Of a stretch of DNA of 56,668 bases, positions 45,836 to 54,789 are shown in pieces. This DNA comes from an uncultured bacterium (GTDB lineage Bacteria; Bacillota; Clostridia; Lachnospirales; Lachnospiraceae). The stretch's first letter is position 1. The number at the start of each line of letters is the position of its first letter. The notes beneath the pieces are model-generated. The model ran no database searches. It had not been told where the DNA came from and worked only from the letters and a program-made list of their open reading frames with translations. The translations under genes and the position numbers were made by a program. The stretch spans positions 1-56,668 of the forward strand of contig CAMXIF010000019.1 in the NCBI GenBank assembly GCA_947243845.1. The letters are read 5' to 3'.

Positions 45836-45865
45836 TTGACGAACACACGTTCTGTGTGGTATATT
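45836..45865 (+). promoter_or_regulatory. SOS promoter with LexA box before the Y-family polymerase
   Basis: -35 TTGACG (45836-45841) and -10 TATATT (45860-45865), spacer 18 bp. The LexA/DinR box CGAACACACGTTCT (45840-45853) overlaps the -35 end and spacer and fits the Gram-positive consensus except for its last base. Confidence 0.85.
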
Positions 45866-45990
45866 AATGGAACAAATAATTTACTGCGTTACGAGTCACA
45901 TATTATTCGGAAAATGTCTGCATAGATATATTGCATAATTGCGAAAGAAAGCTTTCCAGTTATCCCATTTTACAGAAAGGAATCTCTCCT

Positions 45991-47256
45991 ATGAACAAAC
46001 GCACTTACCTCTGCATTGATCTGAAATCTTTCTATGCCTCCGTAGAGTGCGTAGAAAGAGGCTTAGATCCCATGACTACCAATCTGGTGGTGGCAGATCC
46101 AACGCGGACAGAAAAAACCATCTGTCTGGCCATCACCCCTGCCATGAAAGCTCTTGGTATCAAAAACCGCTGCCGGATCTTTGAGATTCCAAAACACGTG
46201 GACTACATCACTGCCCCGCCCCGCATGCAGAAATATGTGGACACCTCCGCAGATATCTATGAAATTTATCTACAGTATATTTCCAAAGAGGATATCCATG
46301 TCTACTCCATCGATGAAGCCTTTATGGATGTGACCGACTATCTGTCTCTCTACCAGCTCTCCGCCAGGGAACTGGGATTCCGGATCATGCAGGATATTTA
46401 TGAGCAGATAGGCGTTCGTGCCTCCTGCGGTGTGGGTTCCAACCTGTATCTTGCCAAGATTGCCCTGGATATCACAGCCAAACATGCCGCCGACTTTATC
46501 GGGGAACTTACGGAAGAAAGCTATCGCCAAACCCTGTGGGATCATAAACCCCTGACGGACTTCTGGCGGGTGGGCGCCGGTACCGCCAGAAGACTTGAAC
46601 CGTTCGGCATCCGCACCATGCGGGATATCGCGGAAGCCGATGAAGATCTTTTATACCGACTTTTCGGCGTGGATGCGGAACTTCTGATTGACCACGCCCA
46701 GGGACGGGAACCCGTCACCATTGCGGATATCAAAACCTATAAACCCCACAGCAGCTGCCTGACCAGCGGCCAGGTTCTTGGCTGCGACTATCCTTTCGAG
46801 AAGGGACTTCTCATCGTCAAGGAAATGACTGATCTGCTATGCCTGGATCTGGTGGAGAAAAAACTGGTCACCCGCTCCATCACCCTCCACATCGGCTATT
46901 CCAATCGTTTAAACGTTCCTTCCGCCCACGGCACGGCCTCTCTTGAAATGGATACCAACTCCGACCTGCTCATCATACCGGCTGTGACCGCCCTCTATGA
47001 GCGGATTGTGGATCCCAGTTATCAGATTCACCGCATTAACATCACCTGCAATCACGTAATGCCGGAAGAATATCATCAGTACAGTTTTTTTGTGGATGCC
47101 GAAGAATTGGAACGAAACCGTAAAATACAGCAGGCTGTCATCGACATCAAAAATAAATTCGGCAAGGATGCCATCCTCAAAGGCATGAACCTGGAGGAAG
47201 GCGCTACCACCAGAGAACGCAATCACCAGATCGGAGGACACAAAAGTGGCGAGTAA
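45991..47256 (+). CDS. Y-family DNA polymerase (UvrX/YqjW-like)
   Basis: A 421-residue translesion polymerase. The palm motif YLCIDLKSFYASVE has D10, with a possible steric-gate Y15. The catalytic pair D108-E109 lies in YSIDEAFMDV. I start at 45991, where AAAGG is nearby; upstream in-frame residues to 45931 are not conserved in form. The gene has a LexA box promoter and overlaps a YolD gene by 11 bp, as in the UvrX-YolD pairs of Bacillus and its phages. This favours an error-prone SOS polymerase over ordinary DinB. Confidence 0.92.
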   Translation: MNKRTYLCIDLKSFYASVECVERGLDPMTTNLVVADPTRTEKTICLAITPAMKALGIKNRCRIFEIPKHVDYITAPPRMQKYVDTSADIYEIYLQYISKEDIHVYSIDEAFMDVTDYLSLYQLSARELGFRIMQDIYEQIGVRASCGVGSNLYLAKIALDITAKHAADFIGELTEESYRQTLWDHKPLTDFWRVGAGTARRLEPFGIRTMRDIAEADEDLLYRLFGVDAELLIDHAQGREPVTIADIKTYKPHSSCLTSGQVLGCDYPFEKGLLIVKEMTDLLCLDLVEKKLVTRSITLHIGYSNRLNVPSAHGTASLEMDTNSDLLIIPAVTALYERIVDPSYQIHRINITCNHVMPEEYHQYSFFVDAEELERNRKIQQAVIDIKNKFGKDAILKGMNLEEGATTRERNHQIGGHKSGE

Positions 47257-47578
47257 ACCAAGGAACAAAATGCCCATAGAGGAAAGGGCCAAACAGTTTA
47301 TGCCCTTTGCTGCTTTAAGCGGCCTGCCGGACGCCCTGGCAGCCAGAGAAAAAGTGCTGGTTCCCAAAATAGAACTTTCTCCGGAAATGGAGGAAGAACT
47401 GGATCGGCAGATGCATCTGCTCTCCAAAGGCAAAATGGCCACTGTGGTCTATTTTCAAAAAGGGGAATACATTAAAATAACAGGCCTGGTCGCCCGTATG
47501 GACGAAACCAGCCGCCTGTTGCAGATTGTGAATACCAAGATTCGGTTTGAGGATATTTTGCAGGTCATGATCAACTGA
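47246..47578 (+). CDS. YolD-like protein
   Basis: 110 residues. The YolD-like pattern RAKQFMPFAALSGLPDALAA, EEELDRQMHLL and the beta-rich tail KITGLVARMDETSRLLQI is visible. It is thought to work with Y-family polymerases in SOS mutagenesis. It starts with GTG at 47246, has GGAGG 8 nt upstream, and overlaps the polymerase stop. The convergent MFS gene ends only 13 bp away. Confidence 0.88.
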   Translation: MASKPRNKMPIEERAKQFMPFAALSGLPDALAAREKVLVPKIELSPEMEEELDRQMHLLSKGKMATVVYFQKGEYIKITGLVARMDETSRLLQIVNTKIRFEDILQVMIN

Positions 47579-47591
47579 ATATACAAAGATT

Positions 47592-48857
47592 TCAATTCTG
47601 ATCCAGTTGCCGCAGATCTCTTTGAGAAAAAAAGAGCAATGCAAAAATAATCGCTGTCATTCCGGCCGCCACATACACCAATCTATAATTAAGATTTCCA
47701 TCCTCTAAAGCTATCTGAATCATTTTCCGGGCATTCGGATATTTCTGCAATAACTTTGGGATCCAACTGTCTGCTATCGGACCGACCAATAAATAAGAAA
47801 GCGGAATGATACATTTGGCCACCATACTTCTGGCCGCGTATACTCTGCCCTGCAATTCCTTCGGTGTCTTTAATATCCATAATGTCCCTGCCAATGTATT
47901 TACAATAGGTGTTACGAATAGGAATACAAATTCCCCCAAAATAATGGAATAGATATTATTCCTGATTCCCATAACACAGATTGATACACCGGTTACTATT
48001 GCTGAAATAAAGATACTCCTGCTATAAGAATATTTCATGCTCTTTCCTGTAATAAATAAGCTTCCAAGAAAAATACCCATCCCACCGGCCATCTTTACCA
48101 GTCCCATATCCAAACTGTTACCCAGAGATAATACCAGTGGTTCTGTCAAGGAATCTGAAACATTGAGAAAGAAATTGAAAAACGCAAAAAATATCATCAA
48201 TAATGTCAATCCTCTTGCGGAGAATATAAATTGAAATCCTGCCAAGATGTTCTCAATAACATTTTCATGCGCTTTCTTTACCTTATCCGAATCCGAAAAA
48301 ACACATGCCGGCACTCTGATAAATATTAGCAATGCCGCCATAAAAGTACACAAATCAATGGCCAATAATCCTTTTAAGCCAACAGGATAATATAATATTC
48401 CGGCACAAACAGGCGCAATAATACTGCTGACAGATTCAATCATCTGATTCATACCTCCTGCTTTCTTGATATCATTTTCTTGTACTAAGGTAGATAAGGA
48501 AGCCTGGTAGGCATTATTATCCAGCATATTTGCCGTTGCATTAATGAAATTAAAGGCACAGATGATTCCAAAATCAAATCTTTCCGTCATAAGATACAGC
48601 AACAATAATAAACTCGTTGTGGCTGCTATCGAATCTGCTATTAAAATTACCTTTTTACGATTGAAATAATCACAGACGATACCGCTTAGCGGTGCAAAAA
48701 TAACCGATGGCAGTATCGAACAAAGCATGGTGACAGCCATAGGAGTCGCTTTTCCCGTTTCTCCATAAACCCAGACACTAACACCAAATGTTGTTAAACT
48801 GCTTCCTAAAATCGAAACAAATCTGGAAAACCACACAAGATAAAAATTCTTATTCAT
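47592..48857 (-). CDS. MFS efflux transporter (MFS_3/Mef-like)
   Basis: 421 residues with about 12 membrane segments. The opening YLVWFSRFVSILGSSLTTFGVSVWVY and LSGIVCDYFNRKKVILIAD resemble macrolide or siderophore exporters of the MFS_3 group. The drug or substrate is not known. Its DNA is clearly more AT-rich than neighbours and its codons use more AT-ending positions, which may mean recent transfer. The SD is weak (GAGTGA). It is convergent with yolD and downstream of the gdhA terminator. Confidence 0.8.
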   Translation of the reverse strand: MNKNFYLVWFSRFVSILGSSLTTFGVSVWVYGETGKATPMAVTMLCSILPSVIFAPLSGIVCDYFNRKKVILIADSIAATTSLLLLLYLMTERFDFGIICAFNFINATANMLDNNAYQASLSTLVQENDIKKAGGMNQMIESVSSIIAPVCAGILYYPVGLKGLLAIDLCTFMAALLIFIRVPACVFSDSDKVKKAHENVIENILAGFQFIFSARGLTLLMIFFAFFNFFLNVSDSLTEPLVLSLGNSLDMGLVKMAGGMGIFLGSLFITGKSMKYSYSRSIFISAIVTGVSICVMGIRNNIYSIILGEFVFLFVTPIVNTLAGTLWILKTPKELQGRVYAARSMVAKCIIPLSYLLVGPIADSWIPKLLQKYPNARKMIQIALEDGNLNYRLVYVAAGMTAIIFALLFFSQRDLRQLDQN

Positions 48858-48916
48858 AATTTCACTCTGTATTTTCTATGTACGTCACAAACAAAATTTT
48901 AATCTTTAACATTAAA

Positions 48917-48954
48917 AATCCCATATACAAGCCTTGTCTCCTGTATATGGGATT
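48917..48954 (-). terminator. Rho-independent terminator of gdhA
   Basis: A 13-bp perfect stem, AATCCCATATACA with TGTATATGGGATT, is closed by a 12-nt loop. TTTTTAATGTT follows on the minus strand. Confidence 0.9.
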
Positions 48955-48975
48955 CTATCATTTTATAATAATATC

Positions 48976-50325
<1,350 letters not shown>

Positions 50326-50356
50326 TCATGTCCTCCTTTAATTGATATATAAGTTG

Positions 50357-50384
50357 ACATGTCTTTTCGTATAAAAAGACACGT
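50357..50384 (-). promoter_or_regulatory. 5' UTR hairpin of gdhA
   Basis: On the minus strand ACGTGTCTTTT pairs with AAAAGACATGT (one G-U wobble) around a 6-nt loop. It lies between the predicted start point and the ribosome binding site. It may stabilise the mRNA or bind a regulator. Confidence 0.6.
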
Positions 50385-50402
50385 TTTCCTTGTCCACGTA
50401 CC

Positions 50403-50431
50403 ATTATAGTATGACATGATAAAATCCACAA
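50403..50431 (-). promoter_or_regulatory. gdhA promoter
   Basis: -10 TATAAT (50403-50408) and -35 TTGTGG (50426-50431), spacer 17 bp, minus strand. Confidence 0.65.
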
Positions 50432-50518
50432 GACCGATTTAGCAGATTAAAGCGTAAAAATTTTACGAAATTTTTTAACAACTATTGTACAATTATACTA
50501 AAATACTTGTATACAATA

Positions 50519-50950
50519 TTATAGATATTCTTTCAGACGCTCTATATTCTTCTCCTCAAAATCCACCAATTCCCGAGCCAGTTCTACCGCTTCATCTGTT
50601 GCCAGCTGATTATGTTTTAACGCCTTCCACATACTGGTAATCCCTCGGCTGCTTCCCTGAATCATCATCTCTGCCAGATGACCGGTACTGATATTTAATG
50701 CCGTGCTGACATGGATGTTTCCCTTTAAGAGCAGTTCATTAATCTGGCTGCCCCGGTACACATCCCCGTCATTTTCCAAGATCTTGTCGAGAGCCCTGTT
50801 ATGGATTTCCGAATATCGCAGGGATTGTTTCGACAATTGCAGGGAGAAGTCATCATTCCCTATCTTATCTAAAATGGTATCAATGGCCGTCATTCCCATC
50901 TGTGTGTTTTTCTGAATTTCCTTTAAAATCATCGCATCGTCATGCTTCAT
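50519..50950 (-). CDS. Hypothetical helical protein, ferritin-like pattern
   Basis: 143 residues, no firm family. It is predicted to be all helical with heptad-like spacing (ILKEIQKNTQMGMTAIDTIL and YSEIHNRALDKILEN), which resembles small four-helix ferritin-like or phasin-like proteins, but clear metal ligands are not seen. I start at 50950, where GGAGAGG is upstream; a longer reading to 51025 would run close to the SH3-gene terminator. It is alone between two terminated genes. Confidence 0.65.
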   Translation of the reverse strand: MKHDDAMILKEIQKNTQMGMTAIDTILDKIGNDDFSLQLSKQSLRYSEIHNRALDKILENDGDVYRGSQINELLLKGNIHVSTALNISTGHLAEMMIQGSSRGITSMWKALKHNQLATDEAVELARELVDFEEKNIERLKEYL

Positions 50951-51029
50951 AATCCGCCTCTCCTTTTCCTCTTCTTTCCTGGGACTCCCGACTCTGAAAC
51001 CATGAAACCTGCCGCATCCGCCCATAGAA

Positions 51030-51056
51030 AAAGAGTATAGGAATCCTATACTCTTT
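51030..51056 (-). terminator. Terminator after the SH3 protein gene
   Basis: AAAGAGTATAGGA and TCCTATACTCTTT are 13-base arms around one nucleotide. On the minus strand TTTTTCTA follows. Confidence 0.88.
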
Positions 51057-51104
51057 AGCTTTGCCTGATTATTCGTATTTAATCGTATCTGTCATCTGGC
51101 AGTC

Positions 51105-52397
51105 CTACTCTACATAGTCGGACTTGACATAAGCAGTCGTGCCGTTGTAATCAATCTTTGTCCAGCCGTCCGCCTGTTTCATGATCACTTTCAGCTTCTC
51201 TCCCGCATATGCGGTAGCCAGTTTCTCTGACGTCTCACTGGCGCCTTTTCGAATCCTGACATTCTCCTTCACCGTCACCGTACCCGTGGAAGCTGCTGGC
51301 GTACTGGTATTATCCTCTTCTTCCTCTTCCGGTTCCGGCTCGTTCTCCTCATCATTCACGGCAACTGCTGTCTCGGAAGGCTCCAGATAATCACTCTTGA
51401 TAAAGGCTTCGCCTCCATCATATTCTACCTTACTCCAACCATTCCCTTTCTCTTCCAGAAGCGTAAACTCATCTCCTATAGCTGCCTTGCCGATCTTATC
51501 TGCGGTCTCGCTGTCAGATGTCCTGATATTGACCACATCTATGGCTTTCACCCTGGTCACCACCATAGTCGGCGTTTCCGGCTCTTCCCCGGTCTCTGCA
51601 GTCTCCTCAGGTGTCTCTTCCTCCGCTTCTTCAGACTGTTCGCTGCCCTCTGTGCGCGCAAGCGCCTCGCCTACATTCTTATCGATCTCTTCGTTCAGTT
51701 CCAGAAGGAACGTTGCCAGTTCGACATCCTCAGCCACCATATCATTATAAGCAGCTGCCGCTCTGTTATTGAGATCTATGGCATCATCCTGCAGATTGAG
51801 TTCCCGCATATAATATAATTCATTATCATCTTCCTCTCCGTCCTCATTGATATAGAAATCCCCATTCTCATCAGTGCAGACATAGAGTACTTTCATGCCG
51901 GGAACCGGCCTATCATAATCATAAAATTTCACTTCCGTGTATACATAAGTAAGATAGGTGCCTTCCCGCGGTCCCTTCTTTGTGTATACTTCCACAGTTG
52001 GGTAGGATTCGATATACTTACTCATCTCCACCTCCCTGATCAACTCTGTGGCATCCATAAATTCCACAATACTGGACAGGGTATCCGTGTCTCCTTCCAC
52101 CTTGGCATTATAGTAAGTCTGTATGAACTCATTGAGCCCCGGAACAGCATCCTGCTCAAGGGGTACCTGCGGCACCGCAATCATCGTATCCGCTGCACTC
52201 ACTTCCTCGGTTGCTACCGCTGTCTCTTCCTGCTCTATTTTTCTCTTATTGGCACTGACTGCCGTCACCACTGTGATCAATACACAGACTGCCAGCACCA
52301 CAGGCATTATAATCTTAGAATACCGGATCAGCCAGTCTTTCAGGATCTCCAACTTTGCTTTCAGGATTTCCTGTATCGTATTATTTGATGTATTCAT
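51105..52397 (-). CDS. Membrane-anchored protein with two bacterial SH3 domains
   Basis: 430 residues. An N-terminal cytosolic tail is followed by one membrane helix (about 30-50). An extracytoplasmic helical/NTF2-like region (about 75-240) and a Glu-rich spacer lead to SH3 domain 1 (VVNIRTSDSETADKIG ... FIKSDYLE, about 290-340) and SH3 domain 2 (VRIRKGASETSEKLAT ... YVKSDYVE, to the C-terminus). SH3b domains bind peptidoglycan, so a wall-sensing or wall-anchoring role is likely. It lies just after tRNA-Arg with no clear terminator between them. Confidence 0.85.
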   Translation of the reverse strand: MNTSNNTIQEILKAKLEILKDWLIRYSKIIMPVVLAVCVLITVVTAVSANKRKIEQEETAVATEEVSAADTMIAVPQVPLEQDAVPGLNEFIQTYYNAKVEGDTDTLSSIVEFMDATELIREVEMSKYIESYPTVEVYTKKGPREGTYLTYVYTEVKFYDYDRPVPGMKVLYVCTDENGDFYINEDGEEDDNELYYMRELNLQDDAIDLNNRAAAAYNDMVAEDVELATFLLELNEEIDKNVGEALARTEGSEQSEEAEEETPEETAETGEEPETPTMVVTRVKAIDVVNIRTSDSETADKIGKAAIGDEFTLLEEKGNGWSKVEYDGGEAFIKSDYLEPSETAVAVNDEENEPEPEEEEEDNTSTPAASTGTVTVKENVRIRKGASETSEKLATAYAGEKLKVIMKQADGWTKIDYNGTTAYVKSDYVE

Positions 52398-52447
52398 CTA
52401 CAACAACCTTTCTAAATTATAAACCAAGATATAAATCTTAATTTTAA

Positions 52448-52519
52448 TGCACCCGACAGGACTCGAACCTGCATCAAAGGCGTCGGAGGCCTACGTTTTA
52501 TCCATTAGACTACGGGTGC
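52448..52519 (-). tRNA. tRNA-Arg (anticodon CCG)
   Basis: Acceptor GCACCCG pairs with CGGGTGC. The T arm is CAGG-TTCGAGT-CCTG. The anticodon loop CTCCGAC sits on an AGGC/GCCT stem and reads CCG. Discriminator A; no CCA is encoded. A well-formed promoter lies about 50 bp upstream. A C-A mismatch in the D stem and a U-U mismatch at the top of the anticodon stem are minor oddities. Confidence 0.95.
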
Positions 52520-52537
52520 TCACTCGGATGTTTGAAT

Positions 52538-52554
52538 TGTTACAAATTTGTTAC
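52538..52554. promoter_or_regulatory. WalR-like direct repeat in the tRNA leader
   Basis: TGTTAC-AAATT-TGTTAC fits TGTWAH-N5-TGTWAH exactly, and the complement also does (TGTAAC-N5-TGTAAC). It lies between the tRNA promoter and the tRNA. Confidence 0.4.
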
Positions 52555-52564
52555 ATCCTTAGGT

Positions 52565-52593
52565 ATCATACCACAAGTGAGCACCGTTGTCCA
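52565..52593 (-). promoter_or_regulatory. tRNA-Arg promoter
   Basis: -35 TGGACA (52588-52593) and -10 TATGAT (52565-52570), spacer 17 bp, on the minus strand, about 45 bp before the mature 5' end. Confidence 0.7.
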
Positions 52594-52605
52594 GTCATCA
52601 AATAC

Positions 52606-53493
52606 CTAAGAAAAAATTTCCTCTATTTCCGCTCTCTTTCTGCTGTACCGATAGAGTCTGTAAGAAAGCACTTCCTCCGGCTCCACCTGCGTCCGGTTGA
52701 CTTCCTCCACCATCTTGACATAGAAATCGTATCCTTTCTTGTGGTCATCCGGAATCAACAATACCTCATGGATAGAACTGGGCAGAATCAGCAGATCACA
52801 GCCCATACACTCCGCCAGCTTTTTAAGCTGCTCTGAATATAACAGGGCAGCAGCTCCAAAAAGCTTCTCCTGATTGGTCAGCACATACATCGGAATCTCT
52901 TCTTCCCTCTCCATGGCTATCCCCGTCATCTCCACAAGCAGTTCCCGCATGGAAATCAGAAGTTCCGGCATTCCTCCCTTCATGTTCTGCTGTGCCGTCC
53001 GGTAGAGACTGTCCACACTCTGCCCCCACATCGTCATGTGATTCACATGAATCGTAATGGAAGCCTTACCTACCAGTTCTTCTTCCATGGCATAATAGAA
53101 AACAATTGCCAGATCATGCCATCGGAAAAAAGGCACATCTTCCAAAAGCTTGCGGTTCTTGTCAAAATTAATCAGTTTATAGAAGATTCTGTTCCTGACT
53201 CTCCCAAAATCCCGAAAAAACTCCATATCCAGATTAATATCCCGGATCTGATCCTCATAAATACTGATGATCTTATCTACCAGTATCTCTATGTCCGTTC
53301 CTTCCAGATATTCCTGATAAATCCCCTCCAGATAGATGGTGGGAGAAATATTATCAGATTTGGCCATCACAACAATGCCCGTCAGTTCTACATCATTATT
53401 CTTGGTCACCTTCGTCACCCTGATCTCATACGTCCTACCCATCCTTTTGCTTACTAAGTCCACAATATTTTCCGTAAATACATTGAAATCCAT
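52606..53493 (-). CDS. DUF5688 family protein
   Basis: 295 residues, unknown function. MDFNVFTENIVDLVSKRMG, then NNDVELTGIVVMAKSDNISPTIYLEGIY and the late LLILPSSIHEVLLIPDD match DUF5688, a clostridial family often with many paralogues. No signal peptide or membrane helix is present. I start at 53493 with AAAGAGG upstream; longer readings would run through the EF-P terminator. The family name is by recollection of the pattern. Confidence 0.78.
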   Translation of the reverse strand: MDFNVFTENIVDLVSKRMGRTYEIRVTKVTKNNDVELTGIVVMAKSDNISPTIYLEGIYQEYLEGTDIEILVDKIISIYEDQIRDINLDMEFFRDFGRVRNRIFYKLINFDKNRKLLEDVPFFRWHDLAIVFYYAMEEELVGKASITIHVNHMTMWGQSVDSLYRTAQQNMKGGMPELLISMRELLVEMTGIAMEREEEIPMYVLTNQEKLFGAAALLYSEQLKKLAECMGCDLLILPSSIHEVLLIPDDHKKGYDFYVKMVEEVNRTQVEPEEVLSYRLYRYSRKRAEIEEIFS

Positions 53494-53570
53494 TTTTCCT
53501 CTTTCCCACTCTCTCCGGGCAAATCGGTTAACGGGTTTCATTATTCCAGACGCAAAAGTCATACATATAA

Positions 53571-53603
53571 AAAGACAATGTAAACTTTCGCTCACATTGT
53601 CTT
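53571..53603 (-). terminator. Terminator of efp
   Basis: AAGACAATGT pairs with ACATTGTCTT around a 12-nt loop, followed by TTTTTATATG on the minus strand. Confidence 0.85.
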
Positions 53604-53630
53604 ATAGACGTATATTATGACATATATATC

Positions 53631-54188
53631 TTATACTCTGGATAAGTATTCTCCCGTTCTGGTATCAATCTTGATAGTTTCTCCATTCTCCACAAACAAG
53701 GGAACCATTACTTTCGCGCCAGTCTCCACGATAGCAGGCTTGGTTGCACCTGTTGCCGTATCTCCTTTAAAGCCGGGCTCCGTATCTGTGATCTGAAGTT
53801 CCACGAACAGCGGCGGCTCGATAGCAAACACGCTGCCGTTATAAGAACAGATCTTAACCATCTCGTTTTCTTTCACAAACTTGAGAGCATCCCCGACTGT
53901 CTCGCCATTAAGTGCAATCTGGTCATAGGTCTCTGTGTCCATAAAGTTGTACAAATCGCCGTCTGAGTATAAATACTGCATATCTTTTCTGTCAATTCGT
54001 GCCTGGGGGCATTTCTCGGTAGGTCTGAAAGTCTTCTCCACCACGCCGCCATTGATGATATTCTTAAGTTTGGTTCTGACAAATGCGGCTCCCTTACCGG
54101 GTTTCACATGCTGGAACTCTACTATCTGATAAACATTACCTTCAAATTCGATGGTAATGCCGTTTCTGAAATCACCTGCTGAAATCAT
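53631..54188 (-). CDS. efp: Elongation factor P
   Basis: A 185-residue three-domain factor that relieves ribosome stalling at polyproline. [18 protein letters not shown], the tip loop PGKGAAF with K32 (the modified residue in many bacteria) and a C-terminal RTGEYLSRV are typical. GAGGAGG precedes the ATG. No modification enzyme gene (EpmA/B or YmfI) is in the window. Confidence 0.97.
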   Translation of the reverse strand: MISAGDFRNGITIEFEGNVYQIVEFQHVKPGKGAAFVRTKLKNIINGGVVEKTFRPTEKCPQARIDRKDMQYLYSDGDLYNFMDTETYDQIALNGETVGDALKFVKENEMVKICSYNGSVFAIEPPLFVELQITDTEPGFKGDTATGATKPAIVETGAKVMVPLFVENGETIKIDTRTGEYLSRV

Positions 54189-54500
54189 AAACTAAGTCCT
54201 CCTCAAGTTTTCACAAATATAATTCTTTTCTAGTTTATACTATAAGAATTCTTTTTTCAACCTCTTTCCTGAAAATATGTAAAACTTTTTAGGAATTTAA
54301 TCCCTTACCTCATTTCCCATCTCTAAGCTTTCACGGCTCCCGGAGCAAATCCCGTTCTCCCAAAAAACAGAGAAGAAATTCGAAAAAAATACACCTTTTT
54401 ATAAAATTAGCAACTTTTTTTGGATATATCGCAATGATACAATGATGTTATCCGTTAGATTGTTTCTGTCCTAATTCAAAATCGAGAGGGTGACTTTGCC
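54189..54500. other. 312-bp intergenic region between efp and the prepilin gene
   Basis: It is AT-rich and should hold the divergent promoters. TATAGT and TATAAA hexamers occur on the minus strand near 54235-54245, and TACAAT occurs on the plus strand near 54437-54442, but no good -35 goes with them. No open gene or strong hairpin was seen. Confidence 0.5.
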
Positions 54501-54695
54501 ATGGAAAAGGGAAATAATAAAGGGTTTTCATTGATTGAACTTATTATTGTAATTGCCATTATGGCAGTTCTGCTTGTGATACTGGTACCTTCGTATCTAA
54601 GATATGTAGAGAGGACAAGGGGCATAGCCTTTGATTTCCATCAGGAACCGGCAGGAGATACTTTTAAGAATATGATGCTTGGAAAGAGGGATTGA
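54501..54695 (+). CDS. Short orphan type IV prepilin-like protein
   Basis: 64 residues. A class III leader ends in NKG (G8), followed by FSLIE with E13 at the +5 position and a hydrophobic helix to about 35. This is a prepilin-peptidase site and pilin stem. Only about 25 residues follow, so the globular head is absent; typical pilins exceed 100 residues. It may be a minor pseudopilin or a remnant. It has its own SD (GAGAGGG) and a terminator, and no pilus genes are near. Confidence 0.65.
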   Translation: MEKGNNKGFSLIELIIVIAIMAVLLVILVPSYLRYVERTRGIAFDFHQEPAGDTFKNMMLGKRD

Positions 54696-54741
54696 GGAAA
54701 GAGTAATCTCGGAAAGAAGAATCGGGAAAAAACAAATGCTG

Positions 54742-54782
54742 AAAAGGCCTCTCAGTCAAAGGAACTGTCTGTGAGGCCTTTT
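54742..54782. terminator. Bidirectional terminator between prepilin and GH30 genes
   Basis: AAAAGGCCTC pairs with GAGGCCTTTT; an inner CAGT/CTG helps. Plus-strand tail TTTTATTTTT. It serves both convergent genes. Confidence 0.88.
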
Positions 54783-54789
54783 ATTTTTC

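Noticed and set aside
52448..52519. tRNA-Arg as an integration site of a mobile element
   Set aside because: No integrase, duplicated tRNA 3' end or phage genes are nearby.
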